Source: Dimorphilus gyrociliatus (taxonomy: Eukaryota > Annelida > Polychaeta > Dinophilidae). Taken from it: 64,000 bases of DNA. Below are positions 1-11,288 of this stretch, one piece after another. Position 1 is the first letter of the stretch. Every line of letters begins with the position of its first letter. Location: assembly GCA_904063045.1 (NCBI GenBank), contig CAJFCJ010000004.1, positions 1,791,713 to 1,855,712 on the forward strand, given 5' to 3'. Position numbers and translations under genes: made by a program. A model generated the notes under the pieces. It worked only from the letters and a program-made list of their open reading frames with translations, was not told the DNA's origin and did not search any database.

Positions 1-1
1 C

Positions 2-493
2 GGTTTTCTTAGTGATCGTAAATTCATAAATCGTCTAATGCTGTACAATACAGCCCTCTTTATATGCGGAATAGCCACAGCTTTCTCAACAATCTCATCC
101 GCATATCCTTTCTTAGTTACCTATGCTGTTTTTTTTGGAGTTTTAGTTGGGGTTTATGTATCCCTAACTTCTGTTGTTATTGTCGATCTTCTTGGTCTGG
201 ACAAGCTTAGTGATGCTTTTGGATTAATATTACTATTTCAAGGAGTTGCAACTGTTGCTGGTCCTCCAATTGCTGGATCGATATACGACAAAACTAAATC
301 TTATGTTGGACCTTTCGCTCTAACAGGTGCTATGATAGGAGTATCTGGCTTTATGCTTTATGCTGTTCCGTTTGTAAGGAGGTATATTGACAAGAAAGAA
401 GGCGTAAACGCCAGAGATGTTATGATGGGTATGAGAGTTAGCTCTGACGCCAAGATCGACGGTAACGATGAAGAACAAGAAAAATGCGTATAA
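2..493 (+). CDS. Monocarboxylate transporter (SLC16-like), C-terminal part, truncated by window edge
   Basis: Open frame from the first codon of the window to TAA at 491-493, 163 residues; the start lies outside. It begins inside the loop after helix 8 (GFLSDRKFINRL, the G-x-x-x-D-R/K motif of major facilitator proteins) and continues through four hydrophobic helices matching TM9-12. The stretch LLFQGVATVAGPPIAGSIYD is the classic TM11 signature of the SLC16 family. A short charged cytoplasmic tail follows, rich in Lys, Asp and Glu. Family members move monocarboxylates (lactate, pyruvate), aromatic amino acids or thyroid hormone across the plasma membrane; substrate cannot be assigned from this part. 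A possible AATAAA lies at 739-744. Family confident, subfamily unknown. Confidence 0.85.
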   Translation, partial: GFLSDRKFINRLMLYNTALFICGIATAFSTISSAYPFLVTYAVFFGVLVGVYVSLTSVVIVDLLGLDKLSDAFGLILLFQGVATVAGPPIAGSIYDKTKSYVGPFALTGAMIGVSGFMLYAVPFVRRYIDKKEGVNARDVMMGMRVSSDAKIDGNDEEQEKCV

Positions 494-1443
494 CGTCAGT
501 ATTAGCATATCTACATTTTCCTATTACAAATCTTCATCTTTTAATATTGCAACCTATTTATCAATCTACATGTATACATATTACATGTTTGTAAAATGTA
601 TCTACTTGTATAAAGGATGGAAAGAAGAAGGGTTTTTTTTCCAAATCGATTAAACAACTTAGATTCTCAAATTAAATGCCTATCTAATCAACTCGTATTG
701 TAACATTTATAGAAATAATAAAGTTAAAATATAAAGGAAATAAAACAAATATTTTCATTAAAATATGATTATTATTAATCATTTTTATATCTTTATCATC
801 TTTCTTAAATCTTCTCTCTGTCTTTTTCTTTCAACCTATTTTTCTTTTTGTAGTAAAAGTACTGAAAATAATAAAAAAACACTCGAAATGTTTATTTTTA
901 TATTAATTATGCTATTTCTCTTAATATCTATTGTTTATTGACAATTATTTTACTTTATTCCCAAAAATAACGTTAATTAATTGTAGTTTAAAGAAAAAAG
1001 TTAAATTTTTAACATTCCTTTAGTACCTCTATGCTTCAAGTTGTTCTTAAAATAAATTCAACAACAATCAGAATTGGCTCTATGTTAATGCTCTTAATTA
1101 TTTTGTAGCCATTCGTTTAATGCACAAACTTAGAAAATTAACTGTTTTCTTTTGTTTTTTATAAATTATCTAAAAATAACCCGAGAAGATAGCAGGGATA
1201 TTTTTACAAATTTAATTTTAAATGGAAGTATAGAAGTTCTATTTGAAATATACTTGTTTTCAATTGATTTCAATACAGCTGACTATTTAACGACAATGAG
1301 GAGTCGATTGATTTCGTACCTATTGCCATATTGTTTATATACTATGAAGATACGAAGATAATAGCGTAATAGCAGACGACAAAAATTTAAACTTTCTATA
1401 CCTAGTTTAAAGGAGACTTCTAGCTTTTCTCCTGGAGAAAACT
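494..1443. other. Intergenic, AT-rich, no gene seen
   Basis: 3' flank of the SLC16-like gene and 5' flank of the phosphatase gene. AATAAA at 739-744 could be the poly(A) signal of the first. Short open frames here have no family resemblance and lack good splice context. Confidence 0.6.
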
Positions 1444-4010
1444 ATGAATAAACGAGAGTTAGTTTTATATAGAAGCGATTATATATATATACTATTAATT
1501 CGAAAGATGAACAAATTTCTTACTTTGGATTTAAACTTGATACATAGAAGTCGACTTTGTTTATACTTGAATAGTTTTTTTTTAGATTTCAGTTAATTAA
1601 AGGAAAGAATTAATCAATAATCAGACAAATCGTTTACAAAAATTACGAATATATATATATTCGATCTATAAAAATAAAATAATCTCTTATATAATGTATT
1701 AAGCGTTTTAGCGAGCGAGAGGGAGTATTGAAGTATTACTTAAAGCTTAAAGGTTTTGTCAACACTACTCTGCATTTAAATAAACTATTGATTCAGTTTC
1801 TAATTAATATGTATACAGCATATATATATATATATATATATTTTCGTAAGAAAAACGCAAAGAAAATCAGCTTTATACTATTCATTCCTACAGATGGTAT
1901 CACGGTAACATTGAGGAAGATGAGGCGGAAAAACTGCTATTAAATGAAGGCTCAGATGGATCTTTTTTATGCGCCAGAAATAAATCATTAATCACCTATC
2001 TTTCAATTCGGTAAGTGACTCACATAATTCCATTTAGTTAGTATTTTTTCCAGTTGGAAAATAAATCACCATAATTCATTCTGATAACTACAGTCAAGAC
2101 GACGATGTTACTTCTTACCCTATTTTATTAGAAGGAGCTGAATATCTAATTGACAATTTAAATGATAAAAAATTTCAATCAATTGATGAATTAATTGAAT
2201 TTTATTGTTTCACAATGGAAAAATTAGAATGTGAAACGAATAAAATAGTCAGAATAAAGGAGCCCTTTGTAAATTCTAAACTTCCAACTGAACGGTATTT
2301 ATCATGTACTAGTTTTTTATATTTTAATATATTCCAGATATAATTTCTATTTTAGTTGGTTTCATGGAGTATTATCAGCTTCAGCCGCTACCGAATTACT
2401 AAATAGATCGGATGTAGAAGACAACACTTTTCTTATTCGTTACAGTTCAAGCAACTACGATGATTTTACTCTGTCAGTTAGAAAGCAAGATAAAATTATT
2501 CATTTAAAAATCAAGTATCAGGTAAATACTAAAGAAAGATATACTACATTATACAACAAGCTTTATTTTTATAAAATAGGATGAAGATTATCTTATAGGA
2601 GGAAAAAGATTCTCTACGCTTACTGATTTTGTCGACTATCATCGAGTTTGGGGCTTCGTTTGCAAAGATAGTGAAAGTCCTATACACCTTAATCTCGTAA
2701 TATTTCAATATAAGCGTATATACTGTATAAATTTATACAGTATATATATTATAATATCTATATATCATATTCTTTCAATACCAACAGCCTTATAAGAATA
2801 ATAGAATACTATTGAATATGTTAGACGATAAAGTAAAGGAATTTAGAGATACCGATGACCTACATCTAGAGTTTAAAGTGAGAGAGAGAGTCTTTTTAAT
2901 CATTAATTTAGAGTTAAATTTAAAGTACTTTTTTTGGTGTTCTATATTAAAATAAACTGATAAGTATACATAAACAGTATATATATATATAAACAGGAAA
3001 TCGGTCGTGTCAACTTTGAGAATTTAACAACAGACGAAGGAAAAAAATTGTGTAATAAAAGTAAAAATAGATACAAAAATGTTCTACCAATTGATTTAAC
3101 AAGGGTAAAATTAACCTCCAATTCGAAAGAGAAGCAAAATGAAGGCGATTATATAAATGCTAATTACATAAAGGTTCCATTTATTGATGTACGACTAAAA
3201 CTTCCATTGTTAATTAATATCATACTTTTATTGTTCATAGGCTAACATATGTACTAATAAAGCGGTTAGTCGCTTAATGAATAATTGTACAAGTACACTT
3301 GAGGATTATAGATCTCATGAAATTCCCACTTTTATTGCAACTCAAGGCTGTCTACCTCATACTATTGAAGATTTTTGGACAATGATTTGGAATGAGAATA
3401 CTCGTCTTATTGTTATGTTAACTAAGGAAAAGGATGGACAAAAGGTTTATTCCTCTTACAATACATGTAAATATTGAATATTCTAAATATTGCCTTTTTG
3501 TTTTATTTAAAGAAAAAGTGTGCGGTCTATTGGCCTATTGAAATTCAAGATACAAAATGTTTTAGCGATATTAAAATTCAGCTGTTGGAAGAGAATAATG
3601 ATAAAGCTTTTACTGTTCGATCTATAAAAATTATTAAAGATGAAGAAGAACGTCTTGTTCAGCAATTTCAATTTAAAGGGTGGCCCGATCACGGAATCTT
3701 GGAATATACTGAAATTGTTCAACTTATAGAGGATATGAGAGCGGAAAGAGCTAAAACGCCCCAAGCAGGTCCAGTCGTTGTACATTGTAGTGCAGGAATA
3801 GGAAGAACTGGGACTATTATTGCAATTCAAATTCTCCTCGATCAAATAGAGGCGGGAGCTCAATCGATAGACGTTCAAAACGTTGTTATAGGTCTTCGAT
3901 CGCAAAGGCAAAATATGGTACAAACTTCCGAACAGTATAGATTAATCTACGAAGCTGTCAATCAATGGACAATCGATAAAAATGAATCAAAGAATACAGA
4001 GGATAACTGA
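1444..4010 (+). CDS. PTPN11: SH2-SH2 protein tyrosine phosphatase, SHP-2/corkscrew type
   Basis: Exons 1444-1457 (tentative initiator), 1894-2010, 2094-2294, 2356-2521, 2580-2696, 2788-2877, 2997-3173, 3241-3444, 3513-4010; 527 residues. Two tandem SH2 domains (about 6-105 and 112-210) precede a classical PTP domain (about 260-510). Catalytic loop [10 protein letters not shown] has Cys at about 454 and the general-acid loop is WPDHG (Asp about 421), close to human SHP-2 positions. [12 protein letters not shown] is the conserved PTP entry motif. The family dephosphorylates phosphotyrosine downstream of receptor kinases and promotes Ras/MAPK signalling from the cytoplasm. Unusual: the protein stops about 15 residues after the PTP domain, so the regulatory phosphotyrosine tail is absent, and the N-SH2 has a one-residue insertion before its phosphate-binding Arg. 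The 14-bp first exon, ending at GTTAGT, is inferred from phase; the rest is firm. Confidence 0.9.
2717..2746. repeat. Perfect 30-bp palindrome in a phosphatase intron
   Basis: Left arm 2717-2731 reads tatatactgtataaa and the right arm is its exact reverse complement with no spacer. The core TATACTGTATA recurs elsewhere in the window (11236, 53203, 63440 and as TATACAGTATA near 20931 and 56701). Confidence 0.7.
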
Positions 4011-4477
4011 TAAAGAAAAGAGTAAAGGACAATAGAGCTTTAATCTTTTCTTAAAACACGTAGTAACACCACCGTTTTAAAATATTTCATTTGTTTTTTC
4101 TTTTACAAACAGTACTTTTTCGTAAAAGTAAGCTTTCTTTTATAAATTATTTACACAAGATATTTATAGAAATATGGCCCAAGTGTAAATTTTTTGTTAT
4201 ATTAAACAATTAATGCCAATCTTTGTTAAAGTTTTCCTTTTTTTTCTATTTATTAACAGATTTCAAAATTTTTCAATGAAAAAAATATCTATTTATTATT
4301 TTTTCCATAAAAACATTGTTGTATTGTTGGGTTTTAAAAGATAAAAATAAGTAATAAACTGATAGAGTAATACCACATCATTCTTTTGTAAGTTTATCAT
4401 TAATATGACAATTTTTAAATATTTAAACGTTGATTTTTTCATTTTCTTTTGAGGAGGTAAATACTTACTATTTCGAA
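4011..4477. other. Convergent 3' flanks, no gene seen
   Basis: Lies between the stop codons of the phosphatase (+) and CFAP45 (-). AATAAA at 4353-4358 may serve the phosphatase. Otherwise AT-rich with no supported exon. Confidence 0.6.
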
Positions 4478-6514
4478 TTAAGCTGATATATGTTGAGGTG
4501 CTCTTATCTTCCTTTCTACACCAGCTATATATTTTTCATGTAGGCCTAACTCTCTGTTGTTTAGAAAAATAATTTTATTAATGTTATTATCTAATAATTA
4601 TAGAGACTATTTTCTTACCTGAGTTGCTGTAGTTTTTCTTCTTTGAGAGCATCCAATCTTGCTCTTCTTGCTTTCGCTTCACTATCCAACTGTACGCCTT
4701 CTTCGAAGAAAGCATTTCTTTGGGCAATTCTTTCGTTTTCCTTTTGTCTGATTTGATGACGAACATCTTCCGCAAACTTTTTTCTACTCTTATGAACCTC
4801 CTGTTCCTGTCGAATCTCTTTCTCTTGTAGCTCTCTTTGAGCTCGTAATACTCTTTCAAAATCTGCTCTTTCACGTTGAGCTTGAACTGCTGCATGACGT
4901 TCTCTAGCTTCCAATTGCTCTCTTCTAGCTTCTGCTAACATAGCTTGTGTCTTAGCCGTTTTCTCAGCTGCTTCTGCCTCCTTTTGACGCCACTGTCTCT
5001 CTGCAGCCTCTTGAGCTCTTTTCGCACGGAGAGCGTCCATTTCAGCTTTTTTGTCTTGCTCTCTTTCTTGCATAGCTCTCAATCGGGCGACTTCTCTTTC
5101 TTTTTCTAACCTTACTCTCTCTTGTTCCGCTTCCAGGGCAGCTTCTCTCTCTGCCTTTTCCTGTTGAAACCTCCTAACTTGTTCCTCCAGGGCTCTTTCT
5201 CTATCCTTTTCTTTTACCTTTCTAGTTAACAATTCACGATTTCCTTTGTCCAATTCTTCTCGTAGTTGTATCTGGCGTTCTCTTAGCCGTTCCATCTCTT
5301 CCCTCTCCTCAACGCACATTTTCTCATTGTGAGCATTAATTGCTCTACATTCGGCATCTTTTCTTTCCATTTCTAACAGTTTTTCTTGTTCGTTTAGAGC
5401 GATCTGTTCCAGCAATCTGTTGGCTCCTATCAACTGTTGTTCCTTTCTCTTATGAGAAATCTCTTCTTCCATTTTTAATTGCAACTGTCTATCTTTTTCC
5501 ATCATCATATCCAGTCTCTTTTCCTCCTCGTGCATCTCTTTTTCCATAATTTTCTTCTCGGTGATCTGAGCATCTCGAATGGCATGACATTTAGCATTTA
5601 AAATCAATTCGTTGAGATATTTTATCTCATCTTCTTGTTCTTGACGAAGTCTTTCTGCCTTTGCTAAAAGATTCTGAGAATTTGCAATAGCTTCTTCTTC
5701 TATTTCTGATAGTGCTTCATTTTTTACACGAGCAGCATCGTGTTCGGCCATTTTGGCTTTTCTACTCAAAACTTCATCTTGAAGTTCTTCTTTTCTTCTC
5801 TTCATCATTTCTAACTGCGCTTGTCTTTCTTCCATTGTGAGAACCCTGGATGCGCGTAATAAACGATGTAAATCCTCTCGAGTAATCACAATAGATCTTC
5901 CAGAAGGATCTTCATTTGGAACTCTTGGAACGGATAAATGGTTAAGCCATTACTATTACTTTAGACTATTTAGAGCCTAGTACTCACATAAGGTTCCTGA
6001 TGAGATCCTTAGTAACGATACGAACTGTTTCCTTTTTGTTTTTTCGGCCACCACTCCTTTTGGCACTTCTTTCACTTGCAGCCTTCTCTAAGGGCTGAAT
6101 AAAGTACACATTAAAAGGAGAATATAAAGATTTCATAATAGTTACCGTTGTTTCTTTCACGCTACCGTCATTATTCCATTTTCCTTCTAGCATAGATCGT
6201 CTTTGGATTGTGCTGTTTCTTTCTCCAAAGAGTGATTCGTCCACTTGAGAAGTATGAGCAACTTTATGATAAGTTTTTGTTCTTGCTCTCGAAGCTTTGG
6301 ATCCTATTGAGCCAGCCTGACTTACTGTGCCACTAGCGGTACTTCCGGGCTATGAAACAAGATAGTCTTAATATATTACTATGTTCTTGACGTAATTCCT
6401 TAAATAATAAATATTATATCCGCATGAGATCGAGAGCTATCTTATCATAAAGAAATTTATCAATTAGAAAAGAGTGTCAAACTTTACAATTGTCGTTACC
6501 TTTGGCTTAAGCAT
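4478..6514 (-). CDS. CFAP45: Cilia- and flagella-associated protein 45 (CCDC19/NESG1)
   Basis: Exons in transcript order: 6514-6500, 6349-5988, 5923-4619, 4553-4478; 585 residues. Almost the whole protein is charged coiled coil rich in Glu, Arg, Lys and Gln. Diagnostic matches to CFAP45 are VDESLFG near the N-terminus, KDLIRNLIVPNEDPSG across an intron, ILNAKCHAIRDAQI in the middle and a short last exon ending around HEKYIAGVERK. CFAP45 is a microtubule inner protein of axonemal doublets, supporting beating of motile cilia. The large exon could be misread as ending at a TAA at 4615-4617, but that lies just inside a GTAAGA donor; the true tail is in the last exon. The start is uncertain: ATG at 6514 followed by four codons, or an in-frame ATG directly abutting a GTAAGT at about 6553, would both splice in phase. 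Divergent from PSMB2. Confidence 0.93.
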
Positions 6515-7426
6515 ATTTATTACATGTTAGTTATACATTTTTAGACAAACTTACCATATTTAAGGAGAAAGCAGGCAGTTATCGAATAGTAAGCAAGTTG
6601 TTCAATTTATAAATAAGCTGTTGCTAAGGACGACTTGTAGTCTTCGTATTATATACACGCCATTCCAAATAACTTATTTAATTATTATTTAGTAAAACTT
6701 ATGGGAGATTTTTAGTTAAGAGATCTTTAATACAAAACATTTGAAATTTGTATTTACAGTTTTGTACGAAAATAATCACCCAAAATGAACAGTCCTAAAT
6801 TGAAGTTCTTCTATTTAATTTTTTTTCACAATTTTATCTAAATTTTAATTTTAATCTTAACATTCTTATTTCACGAATAATTTCTTTATCTCCTTAAGAT
6901 AATAAGAAATAAAGATTAAATTATTTAACTTGCAGATTTTTAAATATTAGAAATCATACGTATTTTTGAAAGTTTGTGGAAAAAGCCTAGACTAAAATTT
7001 ACTTCATAAATAGTATTTTATTAATAACGAATACTAGAAATGCTTTATTACCATATAAACTTGGATAAAAATATTAAATCCTTTATTTTATAAGAATAAC
7101 TGTAATTGGAGATGAAAAAACAGATAAAGCGACGGGAAAGCATGTAGTCCTTATTAATAAATAAATTTTCCGTTAGAATTTTCAATTAAGAGTGTATAAT
7201 TCTATTAAAAGTGAAATATAAATTAACTTTTTAATTTATTTGTAGGTTTATAACTCGGCGCTATAAAACTGTAGGAAACACGAAATAAATTGTCCAATGA
7301 GCTGTCGACGATTTCGTTTCTGCTGTAGTGTTTTTCTGTGGTACCGCTCTATACCAAAATTGTTAGATTATCGCCCAGAAGCTCAGTCATTCTAAATATA
7401 TTGTATAAATATATTTCAAGCCAATC
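6515..7426. other. Divergent intergenic region between CFAP45 and PSMB2
   Basis: Contains the 5' ends of two oppositely transcribed genes, so it should hold both promoters. AT-rich; no TATA box or factor site can be singled out and no further exon is supported. Confidence 0.5.
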
Positions 7427-8348
7427 ATGGAATGTGTAATTGGAATTAAGGGAAAGGATTTCATTCTGTTAGCTTCTGATATGACATCTGGAAGAAGCAT
7501 CATGAGAATGAAAAATGGTATAAAAATTGTTTTATTATGCTTCGTCATGCGGCCTTTTACATTTGAAATTCGGGTGAAATAAAAGGTTCTTTTTGACACA
7601 GATCAAGACAAAATGTACCAATTAAGCGACAAACTCGTTATGGCCACTGTTGGAGAAGCTGGCGATGCTACACAATTCTCAGAATATATAGCTAAAAATG
7701 TTCAGTTGTACAAAATGAGAAATGGTTTGTGTAAAATTTCATATCGATATGTATTTTTGAAATATATTTACTTTTAGGTTATGATTTGTCACCAAATGCT
7801 GCATGTTGCTTTACAAGAAAAATGCTGGCCGATTACTTGCGTAGTCAGGTATAAAACATTTGTCACAGAATCAAATAACTTTATTATAATACAATTATCT
7901 TTCTGTTAGACACCATACCAAGTAAACGTTCTTTTAGCCGGTTACGACGTGACTGAAGGTCCCGAATTATACTACCTGGACTATTTGGCATCTTCAAACA
8001 AACTTCCTTTTGCAGTACACGGCTATGGGTCTTTCTTTACACTTTCAGTACTCGATCGCTTTTATAAAGATAGTAAGTAACGAATTATGAAACAATGACT
8101 TAAATTAAACTACCTCATTTCTTAGACCTTTCCGAAGATGAAGCTGTGGAATTGTTAAAGAAATGCTTAAACGAAGTATTATAATAACTCTTAAATTTTC
8201 TCTTAACAACAATTAATTCTTTGTTTTTCTTTTCAAGATTCAAACGAGATTTATCGTAAACCTCGGTTCATTCAAAGTTCGTTTCATTTCTAAAGATGGC
8301 GTAAAGGATGCTGGATCCGTTAAAGCGACTAATGCAATGGAACAATAA
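7427..8348 (+). CDS. PSMB2: 20S proteasome subunit beta type-2 (beta-4 position)
   Basis: Exons 7427-7517, 7602-7724, 7778-7848, 7910-8072, 8126-8175, 8238-8348; 202 residues against about 201 in human. The N-terminus [18 protein letters not shown] matches the non-catalytic PSMB2 family, which lacks a propeptide and active Thr1. Further matches are [49 protein letters not shown] and [14 protein letters not shown]. It forms part of the beta ring of the 20S core in cytosol and nucleus. Introns are 53-84 bp with standard GT..AG ends, and phases agree throughout. AATAAA overlaps the stop codon. Essentially certain. Confidence 0.97.
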
Positions 8349-9054
8349 ATTATAATCACATAAACGATGTTAAATTTTTATGTATAATTTTATTAAAAAT
8401 ATACTTAAAAAGACTTTTCCAAAAAAGAAAGAAAAGATAAACAATCATTTTTAGTAACCTTTACTTTGGTAATACCGCATTGTCAATAATTTAAATGGAA
8501 GAGGCAAGACAGTAAATCATAGAAAGCAGCCGTCGGTGGTACAATATTAATTTTTAAAAAGTCACCTGCTGGGTGCTTGAACAAAGCTTTGTTCCAAAGC
8601 TCTTTTTGTATCCAGTCTTAGATTATTCTTGTGAAAGAATACGAAATTGTTCTCAACATTTCTTATGAATGGAAATAAATATTACATATTTATCGGCAAC
8701 TTATAAGTTTAGTTTGAAAAGTAAGGTAAATTTCTTTGAAAAATTAAATCGTAAAAATAAGAACTCTTTCGATAAACTTTCGATTATTTATATCTTAAAA
8801 GTATTCAACAAACCTTTTAGCGTTTTATCACGCAATTAGCAAGTTTGAAGAATATAAAATCGTTTAAGCGATATCGATATAAGGTCAGATCGAATCGATT
8901 TTTGAAGGTCATATCTAGATTTTCTACATTTAAACAAAAGCCATTTTATTTGTGGTTAGTTGAGTGATATATTAAAAATATAAGAAACTGTATGAAAGCA
9001 TATAAATATATAGAATATTTAGGCTAAAAATAACGCTCTGAAAAATTAATTGGA
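8349..9054. other. Intergenic, no gene seen
   Basis: 3' flank of PSMB2 and 5' flank of TMEM141. AT-rich, with no supported exon, RNA gene or repeat array. Confidence 0.6.
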
Positions 9055-9348
9055 ATGGGACATATACAAAGCCAATATGCCGAAACGGCTACTAAGAAGT
9101 TTCCCCATTACGAAACCTATGCTAAATGTCAATCAGCAGCGTTTGTTTCTGGTATGATATCTTTAGTATGTGGAGTTTCTGGTATATATGTTGCTCAAGA
9201 AATTTTTAGAAAGTTTCAACCTATGCCAACAAAAGCAATCCTCTTTGCCCCTGTATTAGGAGGGTCCGCACTTGGATACATTGTAACAAAGAGAAAAACA
9301 AAAGCTTGTCAAAATATGTGGATAGCGTTGGAGGAAAAGAATGAATAG
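9055..9348 (+). CDS. TMEM141: Small membrane protein, TMEM141-like
   Basis: Single exon, 97 residues. The N-terminus holds YETYAKCQSAAFVSG, matching the EYAACQSHAF region of TMEM141, followed by two hydrophobic segments (about 28-48 and 60-78). The C-terminal KRKTKACQNMWIALEE matches the conserved Cys-Asn-x-x-Trp tail. Length agrees with the family at about 100 residues. TMEM141 is a poorly characterised small two-helix membrane protein, so no biochemical role is claimed. AATAAA at 9585-9590 may be its poly(A) signal. The ATG at 9055 is preceded by stops and is the first in frame. Family assignment rests on eye alignment of short motifs, but spacing is consistent across the whole length. Confidence 0.82.
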   Translation: MGHIQSQYAETATKKFPHYETYAKCQSAAFVSGMISLVCGVSGIYVAQEIFRKFQPMPTKAILFAPVLGGSALGYIVTKRKTKACQNMWIALEEKNE

Positions 9349-9660
9349 CACTAATAATTTATATAACCTTATAAATCGACATCGTTCATGAAAAATAGAG
9401 TGTCTAACGCTTTCATGTTTCGTTTATGGTAATAGAAGGGACTTTGTGATGGATCGAAAAAGCTACTCCCCCACTTTTACTTTTGTTCTATTTACAAAAG
9501 AGAGAAATTAACAAATGTTCTAAGTTGTATTGCGTAACAACAATGATCGTCGTACAATATAAAGAATCGAAGGAAAAAATAATTAATAAATTTAATTAGA
9601 AAGGCCGTTTAAAAATTGTAAACATCGTTGATATTGTTGATATTTCAAACCTTCGACTTT

Positions 9661-9800
9661 TCACACTATAGAACGGTCCACTAATAAGTTAATTTTAGAC
9701 CATTCCATCAGTGCCAAAAGTAAAAGAATTTGATTGATATTGTTAATAGAGTACATCTGTAGTAGAAGTTTTACAACTTGGTGGACCATGGATGATTTAC
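9661..9800 (-). CDS. Possible orphan terminal exon, unknown protein
   Basis: On the minus strand a good acceptor (polypyrimidine then TTTGCAG) at 9802-9801 opens a 46-codon frame ending in TGA at 9663-9661. The product is leucine-rich and amphipathic (VVKLLLQMYSINNINQILLL) and resembles nothing I recognise. Upstream coding would have to lie between 9840 and 11288 on the same strand; the only candidate is a short frame starting at 10736 (MLESRPATLSMQQQ). Phase 1 entry is required. It could be chance: 46 open codons in AT-rich DNA are not rare. No function is proposed. Confidence 0.25.
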
Positions 9801-10415
9801 CTGCAAATAAAAAGAAAAGCAAAAATGTAGATTGTGTATTTTCATAATTATCAATTAGACTAGCTAAAAATGTAATTATCTACAATTAGTTCGTAACGAC
9901 GCTTTTTATTTTACATCGATTTTCTTCTGCCAAATCGCATGTAGGAAATATCACAAGTAGTTTTTATCATATAGAATTATATATACTCTACTTATTAATT
10001 ATTCGTCAACGTTGGCGGTTGTCGATTTTTGATTTGAAATTTATTATTTTTTTCAAGTTGTTTGAATATATTTCTAGAGGTTTTAATTTGAAATTAAGAA
10101 AGATAGAAACACTAGAAAGACTTAATAAATTAAAAATTAACTTATTTCATTTTATTATTCTCTAATTTAGATTTGATTAAGCATTTTGTTGCTTTTCTAT
10201 CATTGTTATTTATTATAATATTTCGTTGATAAATTACTTTACCTGAATTGTAGAGGAATAATGATTTTCTAATTATTTTATTAATATGTTATAATTTATA
10301 CTTACAATTTTTGTCAACAAAAAAATGATCAGTTTTCATGTAATTTCTTCCAAACTGTCCACATTGCTTTATGTTAACTGTGCTCTCTATTTCTTATTTA
10401 CTTCTGTCTCTTGCC

Positions 10416-10440
10416 CTATCTATCTATCTATCTATCTATT
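10416..10440. repeat. Tetranucleotide microsatellite (TATC)n
   Basis: About six uninterrupted copies of CTAT/TATC inside the gap upstream of the AHI1 3' end. Confidence 0.85.
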
Positions 10441-11288
10441 TTTATTCCTTTCTTTCTGTCTATCTCTAAAAGACAGAAAGAGATTTCTCGGTGTCTTTAC
10501 CTAGCTGGCTATCAACGATTTTTGCTGGAGTTAGGGTAGGAGAAAAAATTTCACTCTTCTAGTTAGAACATGTTACTGCAAAACAACCCCATTCAGAAGT
10601 TTGTATAACAAAAGGTAGCTATTCAACTGGGAAGCAGTTTTGCAGTTGGTCGATGAAAGCTTGAAAAGCTCGATTGTTCGTTGGCGGATATAGCTTGTTG
10701 CTGCATAGAGAGCGTCGCTGGCCGAGACTCGAGCATGAATGACAGAACAGAACGCGTGACAACGAAATATGCATGAATTTCTTATGAACGCCGACTACAT
10801 AACGCTTTATTTATATCGGAGCTGCTAGTTATTCAGAGTCTTTATTAAACTCCTATAGAAATGTGACTTAGGCCTAATATGTGCCTCAACAGGTTTATTC
10901 TAATATTTAAGCGATCGCGTCTTCAAGAAACAATACGTTGGGAACGCCCCTGAAAAATGTATAAGATCCGTCTTTTGTTTTATTGGACAATAAGACAGTC
11001 GATTGTATTCGTTCTAGCGAATAATTATTCGAATATTAAACTGGTGGATAAATTGATTTCAAGCTTTCACTACTGTATTTATTATTATTATTACATTGCT
11101 CTATCCTTCAATTCCCAAATACTACTAACAGACTATATAAAACAATAGAAAGTTGCTTTCTTTTTTTTTGGCACTTGAATAGTTTCTCGTATAAAATAAA
11201 AATAGTAAAATATACACGCAAACAAAAATGCTCTATATACTGTATATATAAATAAAAATATGTTTTTGGTTCCTCCAAAAGTCTTTTT

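Larger units (their letters stand above)
9349..11288. other. Long gap holding one possible orphan exon, a microsatellite and a GC-richer patch
   Basis: The longest gene-poor stretch in the window. It holds a possible minus-strand terminal exon (9661-9800), a (TATC)n microsatellite (10416-10440) and a patch at about 10500-10850 that is visibly less AT-rich and contains a 37-codon minus-strand open frame starting at 10736. Nothing else is supported. Confidence 0.5.

Noticed and set aside
4587-4895. 102-codon minus frame over the CFAP45 coiled coil
   Set aside because: Out-of-frame shadow of the large CFAP45 exon, sharing its Lys/Arg-rich composition.
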